Origin: Taxillus chinensis
Lineage: Eukaryota; Streptophyta; Magnoliopsida; Santalales; Loranthaceae
Reading direction: 5' to 3'
DNA length: 64,000 nucleotides
Assembly: GCA_023512835.1 (NCBI GenBank)
Contig: CM042087.1
Coordinates: 11,383,715 to 11,447,714 of the forward strand
The notes beneath the pieces were generated by a model that worked only from the letters and a program-made list of their open reading frames with translations, was not told where the DNA came from and did not search any database. Positions 22,633 to 33,615 of this stretch are shown here, in pieces (position 1 is the first letter of the stretch; each line of letters begins with the position of its first letter). A program made the translations under genes and the position numbers.

Positions 22633-23882
22633 ACAACTCCAAACTTTGAACTTGCTCGTCCCGAGGCAATTAGAATTATGAGGCATAGCAAAAGTAAGAT
22701 AATGAATTGATATAAGAGCATGTGAAAGAATAAAACATCCATAAAACATATGGTTTAACTCTTAATATCATGTATGAAGTTTTGTATTCTCAGTCCAACA
22801 ATCATATGTTCTCTTTGAAGAAGACTAAGAAGCAATTGAACCACCAACATTCTGAAACAAATTTCCTAATTCCTTGTAATCTCACAATGAGCAAAGCAAC
22901 CTCACTCATAGGGTAATGTCACTTCACTCTCTCTCAATCTTTCATGGAATTAAAACTAAAACAAGTGCCTTCCTAATCCTTTTTGGTGATTCAAGCATCA
23001 TTCCATTACCCAATTAGTTTTTGTCATAGACCACAATGATGGTAAAAGTAACAATGCCCAACACACTTCTTATCTATTTTTAATGTACAAGTAAGTTCTA
23101 TGTACAATGCACTCGAAAATATACAACCCGTAATCCGTTTTTTTTTCAAGGATTATGCTCGCAATAGTCTATATAACCTTACAAGTTTTTTCCTTGATGG
23201 ATTATACATCTCCACAGTCCATAACCTTCTCTTTCTTTCTTTCTTGTCCAAGGCTTATGCTACGGTAGTCTATATAACCTTACAAAGTTTTCCTTGATGG
23301 ATTATATATCTCCATAGTTCATAACCTTCCTTTTTTTTTAGTATACACACTTTATACAACACTTTATACAACTTGGAACATTGTACTTATTCTAAACAAA
23401 GTGGGTTATGACTCAACTCCACCATTCCAACTATCCAATCACCAATGTAGAACTATAGAAGAACTTATTGAAGTTTAATTTCCATGAAGTGAACACTCAT
23501 CAAAATATATAGCTCTCAATAAAGTTATGTTCTCACTCATTCAAGGAATCAAGTTATTTATTCAAAAGTTGTCAATTCATTATGGATCCAAGTCTTTGTT
23601 CAAACACATGATGATATCATTCCAAGTACATGAGTTTCATGCATGGGATTAGTGAGTAACCATTGGTTTCAAAAGTATTTCATTCTTAAACATGTTATAT
23701 ATAAACATTTCAAAAATTTTCCTCATGAATTCATCTTTTAATCATGCAACTCCTTTCACAATATAACCAAATCTCATATATGAACAATGCATATCATCAT
23801 TAATTCCATTGCATCTTCACAAACAACTCCAAACTTGGAGTTTTGCATATTCACAAAAACATACAGCCAGAAAGGGAATTGT
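22633..23882 (-). other. Non-coding stretch between 3' ORF and 3' LTR, with two polypurine-like sites
   Basis: About 1.25 kb without a convincing frame. Next to the LTR (22632-22646) lies the complement of a polypurine-type tract, AAGTTTGGAGTTGTT. The same 15 bases recur at 23823-23837, just 3' of the ORF stop. In between there is a two-copy direct repeat of about 101 bp (about 23140-23240 and 23241-23335). Confidence 0.65.
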
Positions 23883-24332
23883 TCAAACCTTCTTCTTCTT
23901 TTTCTTACGAGGAGAGGCTGGCTCACTAAAATAATACATCATTTGAGCCATCAATTCACGAAGGGCTAGTACAGAAATCGGGTTTGAATTTGGTGCATCC
24001 CATTTTCCTCCATGTTCTTGCATGAGAGCAATCAGATAGTAACAAACAAAAGGCCCACGGCTTGAATTGTCAACTTGGAGAGGTGATGGTTGGACTAAAT
24101 AGGACAATTGTTCCTCTGGTTCCTCCATGCCAAAATGAGTATAAATTTGAGCTATCTTCATAGCCTGATGCAAAGATTCTCCAACTCCAGCTGCTAACTC
24201 TTTTAATCTGTCTACATTATTTGCTCCCAAGGAATCATAGACATGGATAACATGATTCCCCATTGTATACTTCAGTAGGATATAATGATTTGAGATGTGA
24301 ATGGGGATCAGAACCCTTTTAAATCTACCCAC
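23883..24332 (-). pseudogene. ULP1-like (C48) cysteine protease domain of Athila 3' ORF
   Basis: A 149-residue open segment. It has the ULP1 order: VLIPIHISNHYILLKY with the catalytic His, HVYDSLGA with the Asp, LQVDNSS with the oxyanion Gln. The next residue, where C48 enzymes have Cys before Gly, is Arg (SSRGPFVC), so the nucleophile is lost; a TGT-to-CGT change would explain it. The tail LRELMAQMMYYFSEP matches the SIRE copies' LREKAAIMIFKFSKP, and a Lys-rich end follows. Without Cys it cannot act as a protease, though binding could persist. Confidence 0.8.
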
Positions 24333-26082
24333 GGTCGGAAACCTTCTTCACTCCCTATCATATATGCGATCCAACGCCTCTGGCTTAAGGGGAGAAGAAT
24401 TTGCAAGCAAGGGAAATACTTCATAGTCCTTACCATATTTAAAAATCTCTGGTTCCTTCCTTATAGCATCTCTTAAGGCAAAAATGAAATTGCCCAAATT
24501 AGGTGACTCAGTCCAATTTCGAACACTAACAATTCTCCTCAAGTCCTCTGGCCGGAAATGTTCTAAATGTCCAGTTGTTCTATAAAGTTCTTGATTAGAA
24601 TCTCTAAACTGGAAATATTTCTCTCTTGATTCAGTTGTTTCCAGCCCTAGAGGGATAAGTATGTCCAAAAATGACCATAGAGGAGTTGTAAGCAAATCCA
24701 ATGATAGCTCGGTTCTCTTTTTTCTTTTGAGCTCTTGTTGGAGCTCTAGTTTTCTTTGGGCGTTTCGAATAGCACTGCAGGATGCAAACCTGCTCTCTAT
24801 CTCAAATGGTGGGAAAAGTTGTATTCTTAGAGGAGAAGGATCTCTCTCTACCTCATCTTCTTGATTTCGCTTTTCAGCTGTTGGTTCTGGTGTAGCCACA
24901 TGAGTGGAAGCTACTTCTTTCTCAGATTTCTTTTGCTCCTTCTCTGATGCAGGTTGGGCTTTTGTTGATTTCTTCTTCCTTTGTTGCACTTTTTCCAACA
25001 ATTTTGCAATTTGTTTCATGTGGCTCTCATAAGCAGCCTTTACATCTCCTTGAAGCTTAAGTAAAGCTAATTCCTCACTTGAACTTCGTACATCAGTTTC
25101 TTCATCTTCCTCAGAAGATTCATATTTCTCAGGTTTCGCATATTTTCCTTTTCAGTATTCTCTTCCTCAGTTGAAGAAATCTGAAGTGGGAGAGCTGAAC
25201 CATCTTTTACAGGAGATATTTACTTTGCTCTATGAAATACAGGCCCCACCAATTTAACGGCTATAGTCCCTTCCTCAGTGATACATTTTATAATCAAATT
25301 GTTTGGGTAAGGGGTCTTAGCAGCAGTTCTATATATACTAGGATAACAGTGTTGCACCGCTTTTGTTAAAATTCGCACAAATCCCCTCTTATCCATTGAC
25401 TTCTTCCACTCTTGAAATATCGTTTTCGCCGGTCTATGGATAATTCTGCCTTGATGCTATACATGCATTGTAAATGTGCAACAGGGACTGCATCAATTCC
25501 TAGCATCTGAGAAAATATGCACCGACCAAAAAGAATAGCCAAAAACCTCAAATACCCCGAAAACCCCATTTTCTTATGATATTTCTTCTCATTCCCCTTG
25601 GGTTTGGAGTAGTTAAGTGCTTCACTAAATTCCTCTTTAGTTAGGTCAGGTAAAGAGCAGCATTTGCTCTGCAAATTGAAGGTTTTTCGAATATTGGCAG
25701 CAGAAATTACTACCTTCTTTCCCCCTACTGTAGATATCATGCGATTCTCCTCTGTTTTCAGATTATTATAAAAATTTTCTGCAAACTCCATCAACAGAGG
25801 GCAAGGATCGCCACATACCTTGTGCAAGTTCTGCCCTTCAAGTATTCTCTGCATTTCGGCCGCCCATGAGATTCTAGGGTTATTCAAGAGTTCCCATGGA
25901 AACACCAGTCCTGGCGTCACCTCTCTGACAACTGCCTTTGATTTCACCATGTGAACCGTCGCGAAGAAAATGAGCGAGTGTTCAACTTGGTTGGAGGTAA
26001 TCTGAATCAACAAACCTTTAAGAGATAAGGGAGCTGAGCGAGATTCGCGAACTGGAGGAATGAGCTGGTAGATTTCATGCAA
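23883..26082 (-). pseudogene. Athila 3' (env-position) ORF, whole
   Basis: About 2.2 kb in at least three frames. 25366-26082 (about 238 residues) is an alpha-helical domain of unknown function with blocks FPWELLNNPRISWAAEMQ, KTFNLQSKC and GYLRFLAILFGRCIFSQML; it may correspond to the Athila-specific ORF domain. 24348-25019 is a charged Lys/Glu segment followed by LLTTPLWSFLDILIPLGLE. 23883-24332 is the ULP1-like domain. No signal peptide or clear transmembrane helix suggests an envelope protein. Frameshifts near 25370 and 25140 and a stop near 24345 break it. Confidence 0.72.
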
Positions 26083-26130
26083 AGGAAGTTCGGCTTAAAT
26101 ATTGACCCTTTGTTTTTAAATGAGTGTCCT

Positions 26131-26243
26131 TAGTCAATCGATTTGTCAACTCAATTTTTAATTGACTGAACCTTCGGGACACCTTAGTCATTTCAAATGG
26201 CTGTGTCATTTCAATTTGGTCATTTTAAATTTCAAATGACCAC
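26131..26243. promoter_or_regulatory. LTR-like palindromic module upstream of the Athila 3' ORF
   Basis: This segment aligns with the motif cluster in both Athila LTRs (22285-22410, 33004-33130): shared TCAACTCAATTT, TCGGGA, TTAGTCATTTC-like and TTGGTCATTT phrases in the same order. It includes a near-perfect 24 bp palindrome at 26218-26241. It lies about 50-160 bp 5' of the 3' ORF (minus strand), so it could drive that ORF. Promoter function is inference. Confidence 0.6.
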
Positions 26244-26460
26244 TTCACTAAAAATTACCAGTTTCAGTCTAAAACGTCGAATTAACTTCCTTCAATTGCA
26301 CCGATACTTGGGTTCTCTATCCGAATATCAATAAACTCAAACAAACAATTAAATAATCACAAATAACTCGGGTTGCCTCCCGGAAGCGCTGCATTTAATG
26401 TCGGTAGCATGACATTCTTCCTTGATTAATTTGGAAATGGAGCAAGGTAAAGAACCTCCT

Positions 26461-26757
26461 TTACTCCCTGAGCTCAACAAAAACCTTCAACCTGTGTCCA
26501 TTAACAGGTGAATGCTTTGGAGAATTATCCTGTTGAATAAGTACTCCTCCCTTTTCAAAAACTTTTTTAACCACAAAAGGTCCGGACCATTTACTCTTGA
26601 GTTTTCCAGGGAAAAGTTTCGGTCTAGAATTATACAACAAAACCTTCGACCTTCTAGAACCGCTTAGGATGAAGATGTTTATCATGCCATCTCTTAGTCT
26701 TCTCCTTGTAGATTTTTACATTTTCATATGCATTCAATCTAAATTCCTTAATCTCAT
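26461..26757 (-). pseudogene. Integrase C-terminal tail, Athila
   Basis: In a shifted frame relative to the main pol frame, blocks VLLYNSRPKLFPGKLKSKW, GPFVVKKVF and NGHRLKVF match the GPF/GPY-type end of Athila integrase, which aids DNA binding. At least one frameshift near 26690-26760 separates it from the core. Confidence 0.8.
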
Positions 26758-28833
26758 TTAATTGCATAAGTCTGGACTCCTCGATTTTCGAGCATCAAAA
26801 TTTAAAAAGTGTGTGGCCCAATAGGCCTTATGCTCTAGTTCCACAGGTAAGTGGCATGCTTTTCCAAAAACCAATTTGAAAGGTGATGTACCCAATGGGG
26901 TTTTGAAAGCTGTTCTATATGCCCACAATGCATCATCCAATTTGTTGGCCCATTCCTTCCTAGACAAGTTGACTGTTCTCTCAAGGATCCTCTTAATTTC
27001 TCTGTTTGAAATTTTAACTTGTCCATTGGCTTGAGGATGATATGGAGTAGTGATTCTATGATGAACTCCATACTTTTTCAACAACTTTTCAATAAACTTA
27101 TTACAAAAGTGGCTTCCTCCATCACTGACTAATGCTCTGGGTACTCCAAATCTGGTAAAAATATTCTTCTTAAGAAACTTGAGTACCATTCTTGAATCAT
27201 TAGTTTGGGTGGCTATGGCTTCCACCCACTTTGACACATAATCAACTGCCACTAAAATATACTGATTCTTGTAAGATGACGGGAAAGGACCCATAAAATC
27301 TATTCCCCAAACATCGAACAGCTCCACTTCTAAGATGTTTGTCAGGGGCATTTCATCTTTTCTTGTTAGAGTCCCAGATTTTTGGCATTGCTCACAAGCT
27401 TGAACAAAACTCCTTGTATCATGAAACAGTGTAGGCCAAAAGAAACCTGCTTGAAGGACCTTTGCTGCTGTTTTAGATGGTCCCATATGACCTCCACACT
27501 CCCTAGTGTGACAATGATTCAAAATATTGGTCATCTCATCTTCTGGAACACACCTTCTTATCAAACCATCAGCACAAATCTTGAATAACAGAGATTTCTC
27601 CCAAATGTAACTCCTCACTTCAGATAAAAATTTCTTCTTTTGTTGTGATGAGAATTTATAAGGGAAAATTCCCCCTACAATATAGTTTACCAAATCTGCA
27701 TACCAAGGAGTGAGTTCCTGCACAACAAATAATTTTTCATCTGGAAAATCTTCAGCTATAGGTAAAACTTCATCAAAATTCTTTTCAACTCCTTCTAATC
27801 TTGACAAATGATTTGCCACAACATTTTCTGCTCCCTGCTTATCCTTGATTGTGAAATCAAATTCTTGCAACAATAACACCCAACGAATCAAACGAGGTTT
27901 TGATTCCTTCTTGGTGATCAAGTATTTGATAGCCGCATGATCAGTGAAAACAACTGTGTGGGATCCCAAAAGGTAACTTCTGAATTTATCAAAGGCATAA
28001 ACAATTGCAAGTAATTCCTTTTCAGTTGTGGCATAGTTGATCTGAGCATCATTCAACAATTTGCTTGCATAAGCAATTACATGCACCTTCTTCTCTTTCC
28101 TCTGTCCTAAAATAACTCCTATAGCTGTGTCACTTGCATCACACATTAATTCAAATGGCAATTTCCAATCAGGAGATATAATGATAGGGGCAGAAATAAG
28201 AGCCTCCTTGAGTTGCTTAAAAGCTGTTTGACACTCAGTAGAAAATTCAAATGTCACATCCTTCACTAGCAATGAACATAGAGATTTAGAGATTTTTGAA
28301 AAATCCTTTATGAACCTTCTATAAAATCCTGCATGCCCCAAGAAACTTCGAACCCCTTTGACATTTGTGGGTGGTGGCATGGATTTTATAGCAGCAATCT
28401 TTGCACGATCTACCTCTATTCCCTTGCTGGACACTTTATGTCCCAAGACAATGCCTTCTCGCACCATGAAATGACATTTTTCCCAATTAAGAATAAGATT
28501 GGTCTCTTCACATCTCTGCAAAATCTGAGATAAATTATTTAAACAATCATCATATGAAGAACCAAAAACAGAGAAGTCATCCATAAAGATTTCAATTGTC
28601 TTCTCTACAAACTCTGAAAAGATAGCCATCATGCAACGTTGGAATGTAGCAGGAGCATTGCATAATCCAAAAGGCATCCTCCTATAAGCAAAAGTTCCAT
28701 AAGGGCATGTGAAAGTAGTTTTGTCTTGATCTTCCGGTGCAATGGGTATTTGATTATACCCAGAATATCCATCAAGAAAACAATAGTAATCGTGCCCAGC
28801 CAATCTTTCCAACATTTGATCAATATGTGGCAA
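26758..28833 (-). pseudogene. Athila pol: reverse transcriptase, RNase H, integrase
   Basis: A 691-residue open frame, the longest in the window. [33 protein letters not shown] (catalytic DD). RNase [31 protein letters not shown]. Integrase: zinc block H-x3-H type [10 protein letters not shown] and CEQC, core GIDFMGPF and LVSDGGSHF. The third acidic residue of the DD35E triad, expected 35 residues after the second Asp, reads Lys (GQVKISNRE), so strand transfer should be lost. The frame lacks the RT N-terminus, which lies in another frame upstream. Confidence 0.93.
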
Positions 28834-29215
28834 AGGAAAATGATCTTTTCTTGTGTTTGCATTGAGTTTGCGATAATCTATGCAAACTCTCCATCCGTGT
28901 GATTCTAGTAGTGATTAATTCATTCTCGAATTCTTGACCACAGTCATCCCTCCTTTCTTAGGGACAATCCGCACAGGACTCACCCATGGGCTATCTGAGA
29001 TAGAATATATAATACCAGCATCAAGAAGCTTAGTAACTTCAGCCCGTACTACTTCTTTCATGTTTGGGTTTAACCTTCTCTGATGCTCAATGCTATTTTT
29101 ACTCTTGTCCTCTAAAAAGATTCTGTGCATGCACATGGAAGGACTAATTCCCTTTATATCTGCCATTGTCCACCCAATGGCATTCTTCCTCTTCCTCAAA
29201 ACCTGTCAACAATTG
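28834..29215 (-). pseudogene. N-terminal part of Athila reverse transcriptase
   Basis: A separate frame (28915-29199) with GWTMADIKGISPSMCMHRI, HQRRLNPNMKEVVR, LLDAGIIY and VRIVPKKGG, the start of Athila RT. A stop (TAA near 28914) and a frameshift near 28860 separate it from the main pol frame. Confidence 0.88.
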
Positions 29216-29237
29216 ATCTAATTGTTCTCCTTGTAGC

Positions 29238-29915
29238 TCAAGCGCTACAATGACAGGCCACTCGCCTTCTTCTCCCAAGAATACATACTTTAGATGTGCT
29301 TTGGTAGAATCTTAACTCAACCTTTGGTGTCTTTTTAATCGATGGGACTGGTTTAGAATTTCTTCCAATATCTTCAAATTCTTTCTTTGATTGAAAATGA
29401 ATGACTGGTGTGGCCTCTAAAGCATTTCTCACCTCTAGAATATCTTCATTTACAGTTGAAGAAACATTCTCCAAACATAACCCTAAGGGATCACGATATC
29501 CCTTAGCATGATCTTCAATTGCAATATTTAACATCTCCACAAGACAACCTTGCTCATGTTCAACTTCCTGAGGATTCTTCATACTCGTATATAAGTTGAA
29601 CTCCACTTTGTCTTCACCAATGTGTAATTCTAATTTCCCACCTTTGACATCTATGATTGCCCCCGTTGTTGCTAAAAATGGTCTGCCAAGAATAAGTGGC
29701 AAAGAACCACCTTCTTCCATATCTAAAGCTATCAAGTCAATTGGGACAATAAAATTCTGAATTTGTAACGGTGCATTCTCAATAATGCCATTGCATACTT
29801 AATGGATTTATTAGCAAGCTGCAAGGTCACCGACGTGAGCCGTAATTTTCCAAGACCTAGCTTGCTGCATACTGAAGATGGAATCAAACTCACACTAGCT
29901 CCCAAGTCACAGAGG
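29238..29915 (-). pseudogene. Aspartic protease region, Athila
   Basis: Blocks SLIPSSVCSKLGLGKLRLT-like sequence near 29830-29915 in one frame and LPLILGRPFLATTGAIIDVK near 29640-29710 in another mark the retropepsin domain. A frameshift and stops near 29740-29790 lie between. The active-site D-x-G region just upstream is lost in the shifted part near 29920. The enzyme would mature the polyprotein. Confidence 0.75.
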
Positions 29916-29920
29916 TTGAA

Positions 29921-30440
29921 TCAAAAGTAACGTTCCCTATAGTGCAAGGTATGGAAAAACTTCCTGGGTCTCCCATCTTCCGAGGTAGTTTTCTCCTGAA
30001 TAATTGCACCGCATTCTTCTGTGAGTGCAATTGTTCCATTCTCTTTAATTTTCTTTTTGTTACTCAACATCTCTTTTAACATCTTGGAGTAGGAAGGCAT
30101 TTGAGCCAATGCTTCCAAAAATGGAATGGTAAGCTTTAATTCCTTAAGATGTTCAATGAATCTTTTGTATTGTTCATCTTTCTTTCTTTGTCTCAATCTT
30201 TGAGGGAAAGGTATTGGTGGAGCATAATTCTTCACCACCTTAGGAACTTCAGGATGTTCCTCTTTCTTTTCTTCCCTTTCCTCCTCAGATTTAGGTTCAC
30301 CTTCATCCTTCTTGACATGGGTTGTTTCCTCCACTTGAGGAACTTCCCTCTCTGGTAACTCTCTTCCACTTCTTAGCATAACAGCCTGCACATATTCCTT
30401 TGGGTTCGGCTCAGTCTTACTAGGAAGCTCCCCTGGGTTC
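29921..30440 (-). pseudogene. Gag-protease linker, Athila
   Basis: A frame of about 156 residues with AVMLRSGREL, a Glu/Lys-rich acidic stretch, NYAPPIPFPQRLRQRKKDEQ, FLEALAQMPSYSKMLKEML and ALTEECGAI, all hallmarks of Athila between the knuckle and protease. It ends in a frameshift (PRKFFHTL) where a Gly-x-Phe block is usual. Confidence 0.85.
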
Positions 30441-30859
30441 CTAATAGTAAGAGCGTTTGCTATTTGTGCAATTTGAGTCTCTAACTTCTTGTTATGAGTC
30501 TCAATTCATCAAATCGGCTACCAATATCGGTTTCAATCTTATTCAATCTCTGTTCAGTTCCTGCTGCCATCTTCTCAATTGCACATTCCCAATCAGCCTT
30601 CCTTTTCTCACCATACCCAGCTCCTTGCTGTTTAGGTTGGAACTGCCTATTGAATTGCTGATTGTTCTGATTATTCTGCCCTTGAGTTGCATTATTTCCA
30701 CTTTGATTTTGCTGATTATTCTGTCCTCCCCATGAAAAATTCGGATGATTCCTCCATCCAGGATTGTAGGTATTGGAAAATGGATTATTCGCTGCTGTTT
30801 TGGTTAGCTATGTAATTAACCTCCTCATTCATATTAGCTGAATATCCTTCCACTGTCTC
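30441..30859 (-). pseudogene. Glutamine/asparagine-rich end of Athila gag
   Basis: This segment encodes Gln/Asn-rich sequence in one frame and a coiled-coil-like stretch (ETHNKKLE-type) near 30480. It carries several frameshifts and stops. It links the knuckle to the linker domain and shows no independent domain. Confidence 0.55.
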
Positions 30860-31727
30860 TCCATATGCCTTTAGTGGACACTCATTCGGAATGTGTATGC
30901 CCCCCACATTCTTGGCAAGCGAGTTAACCTTTGTTACTCTCCTGAACATTTAATTTTTCCACCTGTTTTGTCAGAGCTTCCAACTTAGCATTTAGCATTG
31001 TGGAATTATCCACCTCAATTAAACCAGGTTTCTTCACAGCTACTCTCCTAGAGGGCCACTGAGCTTGCTCTTTTGTCAGTTCCTCTATAATCTCTTTAGC
31101 TTCTTCTGCAGTCTTGGCTGTCAGAGCACCTCCTGCTGCAGCATTTACCATGTATTGCTCCTCAGCTGTAAGGCCTCCATAAAACACTTCAATAAGTAAC
31201 CAATCTTCTAAGCCATGATTGGGACATTTTCTCTGCAATTCCCTGAATCTATTCCATGCTTCACCAAGTGTTTCTCCAGTGGTTTGGGTAAAAGCAGTGA
31301 TGTTGTTTCTCAACTTCACTGTTCTTCCTCTTGGGAAATATTTAGTGAGAAATTCTTGGGCACAATCTGCCCATCTGGTGAAATGTCCCTCTGAAAAAGA
31401 ATTGAACCAGATCAAAGCATCCTCCTTTAAAGACCAAGGGAATAATTCCAATCTGATAAAATCCTCCGGCACTCCTTGTCTTCTCATTGTTCTGCATATC
31501 TGCACAAATCTGGCTAAATGGTGGTGAGGATCCTCTAAAGGTGTTCCCCCAAAACTGTTCTGCACCACTAAATTAATGAGCTGTGGAGAGAACTCAAAGT
31601 TTTCTCTCAAGAGAGGTGGTGGATAGATAGGATTTCTGATATCAGAAACGTCAGGAGTATGATGCTCCCTAACTGGCCTGAGATCTGACCCATTATCTTC
31701 TTGCTGCTGCTACTGTTGTTCCTCCAT
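30860..31727 (-). pseudogene. Gag of Athila
   Basis: The frame 30924-31610 has ENFEFSPQLINLVVQNSFGG, EDPHHHLARFVQICRT, LFPWSLKEDALIWFNSF, LTKYFPRGRTVKLRNNI, GETLGEAWNRFREL and CPNHGLEDWLLIEVFYGGL, classic Athila capsid blocks. An ATG at 31727 would start the protein but a TAG lies six codons in, inside a Gln run. A CCHC-like block (CQEC...HTHSE) at about 30880-30915 falls just past a stop. Confidence 0.9.
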
Positions 31728-32009
31728 AACTGAACAAGATTCAACACTTTCTTGTTCCCACAACAAATTCTGCAAATCAAACTCTAGATTACTCCAAAAT
31801 CCAGGAACAGAATTTAATTCTTCTTCAATGCTTGCTGACTGTACACTTCTTTGCTTTCTTCAAACGTTGATGAACGCTTGCTCATTCATTCGCACCTGTA
31901 AAAACAACAATGAACACATACCTGGCATAATACCGCACATGGAGTTTGGTAATTACAACAAGTATGCTTCCACACTCAATTACAAAATGTACTTTCAACT
32001 TTGTTACTT

Positions 32010-32027
32010 TCCCCGGCAACGGCGCCA
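32010..32027 (-). other. Primer binding site of Athila (tRNA-Asp type)
   Basis: The minus strand reads TGGCGCCGTTGCCGGGGA, the site complementary to plant tRNA-Asp used by Athila elements. It lies six bases from the 5' LTR. Confidence 0.92.
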
Positions 32028-32033
32028 AAAACT

Positions 32034-33351
32034 TGTTAGCAATTTCGCAAGTGTACGGATCGTTACAAGTAATAAAGTGGACTCAAAGTCCAGGATGTCG
32101 AACCCACAAGGAAAGTGATCAAGTAAAAAGCTCATTTTGTAAATCCATGATGTTTTTGAAGTTGGTTTTGTATCATTAGCACTTTGAATGTTGTAATCTA
32201 AATAAACAAGGCAATGTAAATAATCTTATGGGAGAGAATAGGGATTTGGATGTCAATCAATGTAATTAATTAATCTCTTGTTCTTAAAGCATATTAATTC
32301 AAACTTTCCCTTCTTATTTAAAACCCAACACTTTTGCATGTACTAGCCTCTTTCGAGTGACCTAGCCGTGCGTATACCCTAGCTTGGGGAACGAGCAACC
32401 CATTATGTGCTTAAGTTGTTTGAGTGTAGATTGGCATCACACCAACCCTAACTAGGTTACAAGCAAGATTACTGGCTTTCGCAAATTATAATCTTAGCAA
32501 ATCAAGTCTTTTAACTATCCGGTTATCAATGTCTTCTTTCGATCCATAATTGATTAACCTTATACAAGATTTAAGGTGGCCGAACTTAAATCTCACATGC
32601 TAACTCAAAAGACTTGATAAACATAATAGGGAATTTCAAATTAACTAGCCAAAAGAAAAGGAATTAAAAACTTATATCAAATCCATCCTCCTCCCGTGGA
32701 GGTTTAAGCTACCATAGCAATTAAGAAAACCATTGTTCTAACTATGAGAACCCAATACACTCCTCTCTCTCTCCCAGAATGAACGATCCCCCAAATTATA
32801 TGAAAAATCCCTTTTGTATTACAATTCTCTGCATAACCGCTCTCCTAACCGTTAGAACTGTTCCATCCATCAATTCAAACTCGTTTCCCTCTCAAAAAGG
32901 TTGATGGAGCGTCATCAGATCCTTTAATGAAGGGTTACAGGCTGTACACGTGGCACCTATGAGAGTTCGTTGATCAGCAGGATACGTTGTGCAGAAACTG
33001 CCCGCGGTCATTTCATTTGGTCTACTCAATTTCAAATGACTGTTTCAAATGACCAAGCTCTCGGGAGCTTCTGGTCAACTCATTTGGTTCCGTCATTTCT
33101 TTTTGGTCATTTCAAATTTGAAATGACCGCAGTGCAGATTATTCCTTCCTCCTTCATTCTTTCTTTGGACCTTGTACTCGGCCTGTTTTCCGTTCAAAGA
33201 CAACAAAAACACCACAAAGGATCTACTAATGCTATGTCAGGGGGTTAGTTCATTAATCATTCAAATTCATCAAAATGAAGTTAAAGATGTGATCTTTTAT
33301 CATAAAATCCCCTTCATTTGAAACTAAAATGTGTTAGAAAACCCCCTAACA
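32034..33351 (-). repeat. 5' LTR of Athila
   Basis: 1318 bp, next to the primer site. It is near-identical to the left LTR over most of its length, with small indels near 32100 and 32820. It repeats the GGTCATTTCAAAT cluster at 33004-33130 and the 24 bp palindrome at 33105-33128. Confidence 0.93.
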
Positions 33352-33470
33352 TCCGTATCAATGGCTTACCTCGGATTTGACCAAGTTTGACCATCAGATT
33401 TGGGCTTAGTCCGTATCACTGGGTTTGGCACCGGATTTGATCAAGTTTGACCTCTGGGTTTGAATGTTTC
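33352..33470. repeat. ~60 bp tandem repeat, right of Athila
   Basis: Continues the array at 21176-21304: two further units with GGATTTGACCAAGTTTGACC and GGCTTAGTCCGTATCACTGG. It begins with the TCCGT duplication. Confidence 0.68.
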
Positions 33471-33615
33471 GAATTTGTGTTTCCCCAAAATTTTCCGTGT
33501 GTGGGCTTAGTCCATTTAAAGTTTAAACCCGGGATGATAGAAGACACATTTATTGAGAATTAGCCCACTGTTATACAAATTTAGTAGGCCCATTTTTCTT
33601 CCATGCCCAAGCCAA

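Larger units (their letters stand above)
21305..33351 (-). mobile_element. Complete Athila Ty3/gypsy element with ULP1-like 3' ORF
   Basis: A 12,047 bp element with two LTRs of 1328 and 1318 bp, TGTTAG/CTAACA ends and perfect 5 bp target duplications TCCGT (21300-21304 and 33352-33356). Minus-strand order: 5' LTR, tRNA-Asp primer site, gag, protease, RT-RNase H-integrase, 3' ORF, non-coding stretch, 3' LTR. The RT/IN blocks and primer site are those of Athila. LTR similarity is high by eye, so insertion is fairly recent, but every ORF has lesions. Confidence 0.95.

Noticed and set aside
24661..24864. 67-codon plus-strand ORF
   Set aside because: Antisense to the Athila 3' ORF, with Ser-rich composition caused by the charged region on the other strand.
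23883..26082. Calling the Athila 3' ORF an envelope gene
   Set aside because: There is no signal peptide, fusion peptide or clear transmembrane segment, and the C-terminal domain fits ULP1 better.
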